DNA from: Nematopogon swammerdamellus
Taxonomy: Eukaryota > Arthropoda > Insecta > Lepidoptera > Adelidae
DNA: 64,000 nucleotides
Direction of reading: 5' to 3'
Assembly (NCBI GenBank): GCA_946902875.1
Contig: OX336345.1
Span: 22,475,395 to 22,539,394 of the forward strand
In this document: piece after piece, positions 1-9,361 of the stretch
Layout: the number at the start of each line of letters is the position of its first letter
Position numbering within the stretch: position 1 is the first letter of the stretch
The notes under the pieces: generated by a model
Seen by the model: the letters and a program-made list of their open reading frames with translations, nothing else
Database searches by the model: none
What the model was told of the DNA's origin: nothing
Made by a program: the position numbers and the translations under genes

Positions 1-366
1 ACATGCTTTACTAGTAGAATTGAACTGCATGTATGTAAATTCCAAACATGTAAATATGAATGACATCAAAAGGTAAAGGGGGACTGGACTAGGTCATTGC
101 ACTCCTTAGACCTACTGTTGCCAAATCTCCCCATACTTACTGTCCATCGAGATTTTATTAAAATTTTCAATTTTTGTATGAAAAAAAAAACACTTATGGA
201 ATTTCGATTTAAGTGATAAGGATTTTTTTTCTTCTAATAATGAGTACTTTCTATTCCTGAAGTTTCTCAAGCCTATCCTGAAACACCCTGTATATAGGAG
301 GGCCCGTTCTGATTGGAACTTAGAAGCACTGCCCCTCATAGTTACAGCCTTACGGCTAGTTGGGGA

Positions 367-387
367 GGGGGGGGGGGGGGGGGGGGG
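367..387. repeat. poly-G homopolymer
   Basis: A run of 21 G residues. It is probably length-variable and a likely place for assembly error. The surrounding 1-567 shows no recognisable gene or repeat boundary. Confidence 0.9.
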
Positions 388-575
388 CCGGAACCAAGTT
401 CTTAGTTTAGAGAGAGTTTTTCTAGAGTTCTGACTACAAAGAATTATTAATTAAGTGTGTCAGTTGTAAATAGCCTTTGTCAAATATATAGACACCTGCT
501 TGAAGAGCAAAATATTTCTTAGAAGTTATAAATAAGTTGTCAAGTGAGTAATCGGTGAAAAGAATGCCCTGCAGG

Positions 576-1095
576 CAGGGCTGCCAGATGCTTCAGTTGA
601 AAAAACCGGATCTTTTTCATCACAGGGCCTTTGATTTTTCAGGTACAAATGTTTAAGAAAAAAATTTAGTACCAAATGTTTCATGACCTTTACTTTTGAA
701 AATGAATGGGAGATAGAGTAATAAATAAAAGGGTTGAATTGACCGAACTGATTGCAAAATCGAAGAACACAGTAAGGATTAGTATTAAAATGTTCTGAAC
801 AAGTAAATATTTGTCCCAAGTACAGCCTAGGGTTTTTCAAAAGGGGCGTGATAAGGCTCCTGTCAGGCCGGCATGACATTCGCAATCCCCGTGCATCACA
901 GAATGTCCATGGGCATCGTTAGACACCTACTTGTAGGTGTAACGATGCCACATGTCGCGCCATCGATAAAAAAAAAAAACTTATATGAAGAAAAAACCGG
1001 ACGTTTTTGTGTCCAGTGTTTCATTACTCTGGAGACCGGACACAAGCCTCAAAAACCGGACTGTCCGGTCCAAAACCGGACATCTGGCAACCCTA
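576..1095. mobile_element. hAT-like MITE, exact 8-bp TSD
   Basis: Terminal inverted repeats CAGGGCTGCCAGATG and CATCTGGCAACCCTA (imperfect at two bases) are flanked on both sides by the identical octamer CCTGCAGG (568-575 and 1096-1103). An 8-bp duplication and a CAGGG terminus are hAT hallmarks. There is no transposase, so it is non-autonomous. A LINE tail (814-979) is nested inside. A second copy of the family lies at 39178-40010. Confidence 0.85.
814..979 (+). mobile_element. Jockey-like LINE 3' end (5'-truncated)
   Basis: This is the terminal coding and 3' UTR fragment of the LINE family whose longer copy is at 62998-63440. Shared landmarks are a GGCATGACATTCG block, a TCCATGGGC block, a CATGTCGCGC block and an oligo-A tail. 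It is inserted in the hAT-like MITE; the uninterrupted MITE copy near 39880-39910 shows where the target was. Confidence 0.75.
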
Positions 1096-1169
1096 CCTGC
1101 AGGTAGGGTATAATTGACTGCTAGGGTCTATAGCAAGTCTATAGGCTGATTACTGCGTTAGGTAGGTAC

Positions 1170-1319
1170 CTTGTCGGGCACCGCATCCTCCAACTCGAGC
1201 AGCCTAAACTCGAGCAGTTCGAGCTGGTCGCGCGCGTCGCGCAGCGCGTCCGTCAAGCGCGCGCACTCGCGCGCCGAGCTCTCCGCACGCTCGCCCGCTG
1301 CGCGGCACTGCCCGCACGC
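1170..1319 (-). CDS. JAKMIP: Coiled-coil exon of a JAKMIP-like gene
   Basis: Minus-strand exon of 150 bp (50 codons, phase 0 at both ends) with acceptor ...GGCAG|GCG preceded by a C/T-rich tract and donor CAAG|GTACCT. It encodes an Arg/Glu-rich coiled coil ending with DARDQLELLEFRLLELED. From memory of the family, vertebrate JAKMIP1-3 carry a near-identical block (DARDQNELLEF...LELEE) in their C-terminal coiled coil. JAKMIPs bind microtubules and, in vertebrates, Janus kinases and GABA-B receptor; function in insects is inferred only. The exon is much more GC-rich than its surroundings, as expected for constrained coding sequence. The next 3' exon lies beyond base 1. It sits 66 bp from a MITE on one side and 84 bp from another on the other. 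Confidence 0.82.
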
Positions 1320-1403
1320 CTGCCGAGTCGACGAGCGAGGTTTCAAAGTGAACTGGAACTTGGTTTAAATGACAACACAGTGGTGATTTAAACACGAACA
1401 TAT

Positions 1404-1682
1404 GACGGAGGTTACACGCTAGGTTTGGTATCAGTTCAGTCCGTGACCTTAGTCACGACCAGATTGACGCCAGACTGACGCCAGACGTAAAATGCATTCG
1501 CACTATCAGTCTGCCATCAGTCTGCCCTGGCTAGACTGACGAAAATTATCAAAATATTTTAAAATCCATCAGTCTGGTCGGTCAGTCCATCGGTCAATAG
1601 ATTAAACGGTCAGTCTGCTGGACCATGGTTTAACCAGACTGATAGACTGAACTGATGCCAAACCTAGCGTGTAACCTCCGTC
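1404..1682. mobile_element. Palindromic MITE with iterated CAGTCTG
   Basis: Ends are inverted repeats of about 35 bp starting GACGGAGGTTACACGC, flanked by TAT on both sides (possible 3-bp TSD). The interior repeats CAGTCTG or its complement CAGACTG about ten times. There is no coding potential. Confidence 0.8.
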
Positions 1683-1771
1683 TATGAAGGTGCGAAACTC
1701 GGACCTTGACCGGCCCGCTGCCCGTCACACTTCTTGCCTTAGGCAATTTCCTCCAGTCAACAAGTTTACAA

Positions 1772-1862
1772 GCGGCGGGTGGCCGAGTGGTTTGGGCATC
1801 GGCTTCTCATTAGAGAGGTCCGCGGTTCGAATTCGGTCGGCAGCGTGTACCAATGAGTTTTC
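1772..1862 (+). mobile_element. S1 SINE head (tRNA-like), solitary
   Basis: tRNA-like promoter: A box TGGCCGAGTGG (1780-1790) and B box GGTTCGAATTC (1824-1834), like a Ser/Leu tRNA. It ends after a GTGTACCAATGAG segment and is followed 110 bp later by a complete S1 copy. It is not a functional tRNA gene: the acceptor stem does not close and the same unit recurs with a SINE body elsewhere. Confidence 0.8.
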
Positions 1863-1964
1863 AGCGTGTACCAAAGGGCACGAAGTCGGTTTTCCCACCG
1901 CAGGCGCAGGCGCCGACGCTTTTCCCTTGCAGACGCAAGCGTCGCGGCCCTTCGGACAGCGATG

Positions 1965-2371
1965 AAGCGGCGGGAGGCCGAGCGGTTTGGGCATCGGCTT
2001 CTCATGCGAGAGGTCCAAGGTTCGAATCCGGTCGGCTTGTACCAATGGGTTTTTTCTGAGGAAAAAAATTACGTGCATACCCACACCTGCTGCTTCACCG
2101 TTCGGAACCGGTGCAAAACTGTAGGTCCATTCCCTTGCCCCTTACTAGATGGTAGGCTCAAATTGTAGCCGACTGGGTTGATACCACCGTACTGGATGTA
2201 AGATGGCCGCATAGCAGCCTCGCGGTTGTGTTCTCCTCTAGTCCAGTATAGCCAGCAATCCAGGGAAGTCTCCGGTATGGCACTTACCTTCTCGGAGGTG
2301 ATACTGGCTGGTCGGAGCATGTGCTTTGGCCCCTCCGACTCAGCCACCCATACCGGATTACATAAAAAAAA
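1965..2371 (+). mobile_element. S1 SINE, nearly full length
   Basis: Reference copy of S1 for this window. tRNA-like head with A box AGGCCGAGCGG (1975-1985) and B box GGTTCGAATCC (2019-2029), then a body containing GTAAAACTGTAGGTC, a TACCACCGTACTGG block and TCTCCGGTATGG, ending CATACCGGATTACAT plus A8. Other copies or parts lie at 16737-17475, 30855-30965, 38718-39077, 44740-44988, 54565-54720 and 56985-57074. Confidence 0.88.
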
Positions 2372-2683
2372 TCATGGAATCCGCAACATGGAGCAGCTGT
2401 TGAAAGTATGCAAATATTTTTTTTTACGTAAAAAAACAATCCTCATGCTCAACTCTTTTGCTACGACCTACTCGTACGAATTGATCGAAATGAATTTATC
2501 GAAATCTCAAACATCAAAAGGTTGACTGTAAGAAATCTCGGTAAGGGATAAGACCGCACTTTGCACCTTATGTAAATTGTCTATTACTGTTGAATTTTTC
2601 TTGGAGCAATATAGCATTTTCTATGTATCTATATCTATCTCAAAAGCCCCATCACATCATACACACTGGCACTGGCGACTCAC

Positions 2684-2767
2684 CCACATGTCCGCGAGCG
2701 GCTGCGGCGACAGCGACGTGGGCGCTGACGACACAGCCGAGTCCACGTCAGCGTCACACGCCGCCTC
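2684..2767 (-). CDS. Probable JAKMIP-like gene exon
   Basis: 84 bp, 28 codons, phase 0 at both ends. The acceptor is GTTGTGTGCGCAG|GAG and the donor ATGTGG|GTGAGT, both strong. The peptide begins EAACDADVDSAVSS and ends PQPLADMW, a low-complexity Ser/Pro/Ala linker ending in Trp. Splicing to 1170-1319 keeps frame, and a Trp precedes the conserved coiled coil by a similar distance in vertebrate JAKMIPs. No domain on its own; the call rests on splice sites, phase, GC content and position. An S2 SINE begins 17 bp upstream of the exon, inside the acceptor region. Confidence 0.7.
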
Positions 2768-2783
2768 CTGCGCACACAACATT

Positions 2784-3142
2784 GTCAGCCTCGATAGCTC
2801 AGTGGTGCAGACAGTCGACTGTCGCTATTGATTGTTCAGCAACGCTGGGCGCCGTCAGTACTTGGATGGGTGACCGTTAGGGGCTGACAGTGGTTCGGAT
2901 TCCACGTAAAACTGTATCTCACTTCCCTTCTTACCTTACTAGGTGGTAGGGATCAACCCGCCCGGGTTGGTACCACCGCACTGAACGAAAGGTCGGTCGT
3001 TTGTGTTTTCCGTCCAGTTCAGTGTAGCCGGCACGACCGAAGGGAAGCACCGACATGGCACCTAGTTCACCCGGTGTTATGGGCTGACATCGCGGATGTT
3101 GTCGGTGATGTAGCCAAGCGTGTCAGTTTCCATAAAAAAAAA
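2784..3142 (+). mobile_element. S2 SINE, chimeric tRNA/5S head, near full length
   Basis: The head has a tRNA A box TAGCTCAGTGG (2795-2805), then a segment like the internal promoter of 5S rRNA (about 2833-2876: TCAGCAACGCTGGG... followed by GTACTTGGATGGGTGACCG), then a tRNA B box GGTTCGGATTCC (2892-2903). The body carries GTAAAACTGTA, TTGGTACCACCGCACTG, CAGTTCAGTGTAGCCGGC and CACCCGGTGTTATGGGC blocks and ends GTCAGTTTCCAT plus A9. It is inserted immediately upstream of a host splice acceptor. Confidence 0.88.
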
Positions 3143-3206
3143 TTAAAAAAACACGACACACCTGTCACTACATGCCAGCAAGGATGGTGTGGACAGTGGA
3201 TGGAAA

Positions 3207-3727
3207 ATGTTATTCCTTGCCATCCTGCAAGGGCTGTTCTAAATTACAGCATAACACCGACCACCACGTTTAGCAAAGTCAAGAAAATTAGAAGAGGTAG
3301 GGACGTCGGACCTTCCCCGCGCCAGCGTAATACGATATTAGTAAAACGTACCAATAACATTCGTCGGTCACCCACTGGCCACATAGCGTCAACCTTCCCC
3401 CACCCGATGCCACCCAATAAGAGCGCGCGCCGTCCCCCCCGCTACCCGTGGACGCTGGTTCTCATCGTGTTCTCATATAAGCATTGGACCCTCCGACGTC
3501 CACTCCTCTTCTAACTTTCTTGATCAAAGTATATCAAAGTATCAAGTAGCAAGTAATTAAGGCACTAAGCTATAAGGCCCGAGGCATGACTCGGTGTAAG
3601 GACCGCGCCAAGGTGAGAGGTGGCTATCATGTCGCCCTTTAGCACGGCATCTCGTCCTTATCCCTTAGTCGCCTTTTACGACATTCACAGGGAGAGATGC
3701 AGTGGGGCTATTGTTTTTAGGTACCGA
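3207..3727 (-). mobile_element. Family A repeat, interrupted by a MITE
   Basis: Minus-strand copy of the family A element. Recognisable blocks are the TTTAGCACGGCATC, CTTAGTCGCCTTTTACGAC and GAGAGATGCAGTGGGGC segments. A 245-bp MITE (3279-3523) splits it. Confidence 0.75.
3279..3523. mobile_element. MITE with 31-bp TIRs
   Basis: Inverted ends TCAAGAAA(A/G)TTAGAAGAGG...GGACGTCGG. The interior is C-rich and contains a TATA-like CTCATATAAGC. A reading frame crosses it, but I see no protein family, so I do not call a gene. Confidence 0.7.
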
Positions 3728-3791
3728 GCATATTGAAAAGAAAAAAATTTAGTAAAAATGCATATGGGCGTATTCTTGCACAAACAAATGT

Positions 3792-3986
3792 ATTTTTTAT
3801 ACTAAGCGCGACATGTGGCGCCGATCCACCCGTAAGGTGTCTAACGACGCCCATGGATATTCGGTCGTACGCGGGGGTTGCGAATGCCATGCCGGCCTGA
3901 CGGGTGCCTATTCACGCCTCTCTTGAAGGACCCGAGACTATACTTGGGAGGACTATACTTGGGCAGGGAGGGCGTTCCAGAGTTTT
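3792..3986 (-). mobile_element. Jockey-like LINE 3' end
   Basis: Minus-strand copy of the same LINE tail as 814-979 and 63290-63440, with a short oligo-A. On the minus strand it encodes the terminal Phe-Lys-Arg-type block after a duplicated AAGTATAGTC stretch. 5'-truncated relic. Confidence 0.75.
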
Positions 3987-4260
3987 ACGTATTAATCTAA
4001 GTATATGCATAACGAGTTGCTGGCGAGTATAACGATGGACACTTACTCTGTAAAAAGTCTCCTTTCTGTGTCGTATGTCTGTCTTCAAATCCTCGCGATC
4101 ACACTTCTCCTTCTCCTGAAAATAATGAGAAAATACTCCGTTAGCTTCATAATAGCACATATACGTATGTAAGTACAGACACGCACATAGGACATGGTAA
4201 TCAGAGAGGCGCGTATTCGAGTCCCGCTTGTGCGATTATGTGGCGACACATAGCCACAGC

Positions 4261-4526
4261 TAGAGAGCGTTCCATATAAATCTTCCCTTCGCCGTTATGT
4301 TGGCTCCACTGTCTATCTGTCAAAACAGCGTTGAGGGTTGCTATGTGTACAGATTTACCCGTAATTATCAGTATTTACCGTATTTATTATACGGTAAATA
4401 CCTATTACATTATAAGGTAATAATATAAACTTCACAATCTGGCAACAGGAATTTAAGCACTGACAGTGACACTGGCAGTGGAGCCAACATAACGGCGAAG
4501 GGAAGATTTAGTTGGAACGCTCTATA
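4261..4526. mobile_element. MITE with about 50-bp TIRs
   Basis: Inverted ends share GAGCGTTCCA, AAATCTTCCCTTCGCCG and TTATGTTGGCTCCACTG blocks. The interior is AT-rich with a small palindrome around TTTACCGTATTTATTATACGG. It abuts another TIR element at 4527. Confidence 0.8.
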
Positions 4527-4968
4527 CAGGGTGTAAAAACGGCGAGTACATTAAATTTAGGAAATGATTATTGGGATCAAGAGTAACAAAAAAGTCAAAT
4601 AACTTTTTTCAGAATTCCCTTTAAATAAAAAGTTACAGTTTTCATACAAACTAATTGATTATTTTAGTGTAAAAATGATCTAATGACAACAGGGCGGCGC
4701 GGAGGGGGGAAGAGCGGGTGAGACGTGAGCACCTCGGACGGAGGTGTTGGCGGGAGGGGCGGGGGTTAACTTTGTGAGAGGAGGTCGGCAAGCGGAGGGT
4801 GCGGAGCGGCAACAACGCGTTAAATTACACTAGACGAAAACATACATTTCAAAAATTCATATCTCGAAAACTGGACACTTTTGAGAAAAACTTTATTTGC
4901 TTTTTTGTCTAGGAAAAACATGAGGATTGCGCTGGCGAAATTAATGTACTCGCCGTTTTAAGACCCTG
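4527..4968. mobile_element. MITE with TA flanks (Tc1/mariner type)
   Basis: Termini CAGGGTGTAAAAACGGCGAG and its near complement before 4968, each flanked by TA (4525-4526, 4969-4970). The middle is an unusual G-rich block (4690-4815) inside AT-rich DNA. No transposase. Confidence 0.75.
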
Positions 4969-5171
4969 TACATGTAAGATCGATGGCGCCAAAGAGAGAG
5001 AAGCGAAGTTTCATACCGATACCGGAAGATGGCGCAAACGATCAAACGTCAGATCCTATACGTTTCTACGAAACAATTCTTGCATTTGTATGTAATTGTT
5101 TGTTTTTCCTAAATAAATAAAAAAAACACACTCTCGAAATAACAAATAGTTACGCTCTGTATTTAACAACA

Positions 5172-5440
5172 ACTGTGTGGGACCGGTACTTAAAAAGAAT
5201 AGCCCCACTGCATCTCTCCCCGTGTATGTCGCAAAAGGCGACCTTATCGCGGTCCTTCCAGCGTGTGGATTTTCGTGCTTACTTGTTTGATAGTTATCTT
5301 GTCCGAATACTTTGCTAAAGGTGGTGATCGGTGTTGTGCTGTAATTTACACGAGTACTTTCAGAATAACATCGATTACTCTGCTTTTCCCGATTGTCGGA
5401 ATACAGCGTGTGATAAGTATGTATGTATGATGTATGTATT
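5172..5440 (+). mobile_element. Family A repeat with TATG tail
   Basis: Begins TGTGTGGGACCGGTACTT, has the hairpin-forming GTGGGGC/GCCCCAC-type start (diverged), an internal deletion near 5240, and ends in TATGTATG repeats. Confidence 0.75.
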
Positions 5441-5731
5441 TCAATTTTTTACTCTACGATAATACGCCGTAACCGTAACTCGTTAAAACTTGAAATGAAA
5501 TGAAAATATACTTTATTGTACACCATTGTATAAAAGGGTTACAAAAGGCGAGTTTAATGCCTTGCGGCATTCTTTACGAACTAACCTTTGGGATGTGGAA
5601 AACACGTAGGGGCGGACAATGCAGTACTAAACAGGAAACTTCCCTTATGATGAAGATCTGCGTCTTTGATTTCAACAATCCCACATGTTTTATTGTGGAG
5701 ATGGGGTTACACCAAAAAAAAAATGTTATTG

Positions 5732-6087
5732 GAAAAACCGGCCAAGTGCGAGTCGAACTCGCGCACCGAGGGTTCCGTATCGCCATGTCATGGTCTGCGC
5801 CACTCACCCGATCTATGTATTAGTTAAAATGCTTCATACTCTTTTCGGTAGATGGCGCGCGCGCATACACTTTTTAGTTTCTTGTATTCGGGGACCCCGT
5901 GAATTTTTTACTTTTTCTTATTTCTATTATTTGTTGTTATATCGGCCATAACAATAAATAACACATATTCTGTGAAAATTTCAACGAGCTACCTATTACG
6001 GTGAAAGAGATACATACAGCCCTCGGACAGACGGACGGCGTAGGCTTAGTAATAGGGTCCCGTACGACGGATACGGAACCCTAAAAA
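5732..6087 (+). repeat. GGCCAAGTGCGAG...GGTTCCGTA repeat
   Basis: Starts AAAAACCGGCCAAGTGCGAG and ends GGATACGGAACCCTAAAAAA. It includes the CGGACAGACGGACGG microsatellite-like stretch. The 3' end is a short hairpin (GGGTCCCGTA/TACGGAACCC) followed by CTAA, which would fit a Helitron-like terminus, but this is not proven. Other copies: 27322-27632, 30561-30782, 33089-33425, 35629-35950 and partial ones at 37504-37570, 56850-56970, 62430-62498. Confidence 0.7.
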
Positions 6088-6390
6088 AGTATATGCTCTA
6101 CCAGACTCTACACTAGAGAGTGTCAATTAGTTAGAGAATATCGCAAACGTGACTGCAGTCGTGCATAATATAAAATGATATATGATATATATGACACTTG
6201 AATCGCAGCCGATTGCAGTACGGCGGCGGCGTCTCCTGTACCAGTACCACTGTACGTGACTGGCGCTTAGTGCACTTTCACGAAACGAATCGTAATCATT
6301 GCCTACTGCACTGACCGTGACGGTAAATTTACCAATAGCTATTGCGATAAACTGTATGAAAACTATATCATACATAGGTAAAAGGTGTAA

Positions 6391-6833
6391 GTTTTTTTTT
6401 TTATGGAAACTGACACTGTTGGCTACATCACCTACAACATTCGTGATGTCAGCCCATAACACCGGCTGAGCTAGGCGACATGTCAGTGCTTCCCTTCATT
6501 TCATGTCGGCTACACTGAATTTGTATCACTCGCCTTGAATTCTCGTTGTTATGTATGGCATAAGTTACTAAATAGCTGCGGAAACTTTCCATCACTTTCC
6601 ATGAGTGATTCCGTAATCCTCAGCTGTCAAAAGTGCTACGACGGATTCCTTTTGCAATGTTTTAATTCCGTGCCACTGCTCCGCGTGGCGCTGCGATCGA
6701 TTTGTAGAATACCAAAGTACTGGCAGAGCGGTTTTCACTCTGGAAACCGTCCTAAATCCTCTTTGAGGATTTCCCCGAATGGACCTGACGGAAAACACGA
6801 ACTATTTACATAGCCGTTTCGACTGAAGTTTCA
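6391..6833 (-). mobile_element. S2 SINE 3' part with internal insertion
   Basis: The minus-strand S2 tail (6391-6535) and the next S2 block (6790-6833, ACTATTTACATAGCCG) are separated by about 250 bp of unrecognised sequence (6537-6789). The S2 copy is then cut off by a family A element. Confidence 0.7.
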
Positions 6834-7020
6834 TTCAAGACAAGATAACTATCAGGCAGCAAATAAGGCACGAAAGCCCACCTGCTGCATGACTCGGTTG
6901 AAAGACCGTGCCAAGGTGAGAGGTGGCTAGCCTGTCGCACTTATGCACTAGCATCTTGTCCTTATCCCTTAGTCGCCTTTTACGACATGCACGAGGAGAG
7001 ATGTAGTGGGTAGCCCCACA
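6834..7020 (-). mobile_element. Family A repeat, truncated
   Basis: Minus-strand family A blocks from the CAAGATAACTATCAGGCAGC region to GATGTAGTGGG. It lacks the TATG end. Confidence 0.75.
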
Positions 7021-7466
7021 CAGTACGCATTGACAGTTCGTTTGCTTAGCTACGTTTTTTTTTTCCTTTTGCAAACATTGTATATTCCTCGCTATGACAA
7101 ATTCTATTCAATAAATCCGATCGCTTAGGAAATAGGATTAATAACACCGTTCGCGCAACGTGTGCACAAAAGATATTCTTTCTGTGTTTTTGCTTTAATT
7201 TTCTATGATGATAGAAAGAGACGAAACTAGAACCATGCTTTTGATGCACTTGATGTATATACACTATGTCTTTCTCGATGAAGTATATAGTGATTCATTC
7301 TTATAACAGTTCTGAGGAGTGCAATGATAATACTGCGACATATATACTTATATGTATGTTATATTTTAGCACTATGTGAATGAGCCTTAACATTGCATAT
7401 TCGGGTTTGGGGGATCCTGATGAACCGATGAGTTCACCAGGATCCCCTGGGGGGATCCTTCTAGGG

Positions 7467-7824
7467 CAAGGGTCTTCAACCTTTCTGAAGTCAAGGGGGC
7501 CTAGTATACTCTGATATTGGTTTGGCGGTCCGCACCGCAACACAAGAAAGACATTCGATGCGGTCCGATGACATCTATGGTGTCATCAAAAATCGAACAC
7601 GGCGCTCACGGTTCAGAGGATGTGCGGTATATTCGCTGTCACTTTGACGTTTGTTTTTGCGGCAGAGCACACACAAGTCGTTCCGAATTGACAGTGGTTG
7701 TCAGTTTTAGTGGTTGGCAGTCGGTTTTAATCTGTAAACATGTATAATCTGTAGACATGTGAATTTAATTTTGTCAATCTAATGTCGGGCCGCCAAGGAC
7801 GCAACCGCGGGTTGAAGACCCTTG
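7467..7824. mobile_element. hAT-like MITE, exact 8-bp TSD
   Basis: Termini CAAGGGTCTTCAACC and GGTTGAAGACCCTTG are perfect inverted repeats, flanked by identical TTCTAGGG (7459-7466, 7825-7832). 358 bp, no coding. Just upstream is a short hairpin (about 7411-7446) built from GGATCCTG and its complement. Confidence 0.88.
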
Positions 7825-8036
7825 TTCTAGGGGATCCTGGTGTCCTCAACCGTGAATGCAACGCACGCGCGCGCGCGAGATCTCCGCTCATGCGCGTGAG
7901 ATGGCGGACGTACGCGCACGGAATGGCACGGATTATCTCATTCCGTATGCGTTTCGCTTATTCGCGAAATCCTTCGCTTTGGAAAGTGACGTTGCCTCGA
8001 ACTTTTATAAATAGATGCGCATCCTTTCTATCTATT

Positions 8037-8417
8037 CGCACAACAAAATTTTATGGCTTAGTGAAGGGAGATTCCCTTCACTAAGCCATACATAACACTT
8101 TATTATGCGAACTGCACGTTTGTTTTGATTTGAATATAGTGTATTGATTGACTATACTATTATCAAAACAAACGTGCAGCTCGCACAACAAAATTTTATG
8201 GCTTAGTGAACGGAGATTCCCTTTACTAAGCCATAAAACTTTATTATGCGAACTGCACGTTTGTTTTGATTTGAATATAGTGTATTGATTGACTATACTA
8301 TTATCAAAACAAACGTGCAGCTCGCACAACAAAATTTTATGGCTTAGTGAACGGAGATTCCCTTTACTAAGCCATAAAACTTTATTATGCGAACTGCACG
8401 TTTGTTTTGATTTGAGA
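8037..8417. repeat. Tandem array of 141-145-bp units, two hairpins each
   Basis: Units begin at 8037, 8182 and 8323 (about 2.6 copies). Each holds a compact hairpin (ATGGCTTAGTGAA / TTCACTAAGCCAT with a GGAGATTCC-type loop) and a wide one (CTGCACGTTTGTTTTGAT / ATCAAAACAAACGTGCAG). The units are nearly identical. A TATA-like TTTATAAATAG lies 30 bp upstream (8004-8014). Confidence 0.88.
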
Positions 8418-9361
8418 ATAGTAATTTGTTATACAGTCTGCTTCCCATAATACAGGGAATCCTAGCTTGGGAATCAGGGCTGCAGAAAAAAATATAGCAC
8501 ACGATATAAATAGAATAACTATTACTAATATTACAACTAGGTAGGTACTATTTTTGTGTTAACGTTCTCCATACAAAATCGTCTTTCGGGGTTTATGTTT
8601 TTAGGTTTCCGTATCCGTAAATGTTTAATTTAATTTTTTTTTTTTCGTGTACGACCTTGAAGAAGCCTTGAAGCAGTCCGCGTACCACTGGTGGTACGCG
8701 TAGGTGTCATAGATTGAGAACCGCTGCTCTATAAGATTGGCTCTATCTAAATCTTAATGTACATTATTTACTGCGGGGTACTCTACGTATGTATAAAACA
8801 ATTAAGGCGGAGGTGAGATTTTTTTTAGAACTAACCAAAGAACGGCGACCGGCGGCCGCGCTGCGCGGAGCGCCTTTCATACTCTGTGGAGCTCAGACAG
8901 AGCGCATTAGCCAATAGACCTCGTCTCTGTTCTCAGCGGATTATCACTTCACGATCAACAATGAGCCGAAAAGTTCCGAGTCATCGCCGATTCTGACCCC
9001 GATCTACCGAGTGTCGGCGTCCCATCCTCTTTCCCCTTGTTGTTCTCAACTTTATAACGGCGAACTTCCGATACGGAACTAGTGAGGTCTCTGCGTGACC
9101 ACGGAAAACAATTTATAGAGCCATCTTCCCTAAACAATTAAACAATATTGAGAAATCATTATTTTATTTCTGCTTGGCCGGCCCCACACAATACCTAAGA
9201 ACCCCAGTATCAAAGTATCTAATAATCAATATTACTTACTTATAATAGATCTGTAAGGGTTGGTCATGGAGTAAGCTAATTTGTTATATGAGATATTGCT
9301 TTTGTAGACTCCATGTATGAAAATAAAACTAAATTGACGATTTTTAGAAATATTTTCAGTA

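Noticed and set aside
1773..1858. Possible tRNA-Ser/Leu gene
   Set aside because: Good A and B boxes, but the acceptor stem does not pair, and the same sequence recurs as the head of S1 SINEs.
2833..2876. Possible 5S rRNA gene fragment
   Set aside because: Only the internal promoter region matches and it is embedded in every S2 SINE with the same flanks, so it is part of the SINE.
3074..3514. 146-codon plus-strand frame
   Set aside because: It runs across an S2 tail, a family A piece and a MITE, so it is a chance frame over three repeats.
8037..8417. CRISPR-like array
   Set aside because: The repeats are long (141-145 bp), contiguous and without variable spacers, and this is a eukaryotic window.
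8680..8728. Lone hAT end (GGTGGTACGCG ... TTGAGAACCGCTGCTC)
   Set aside because: Resembles a hAT right terminus, but no matching left end or target duplication was found nearby.
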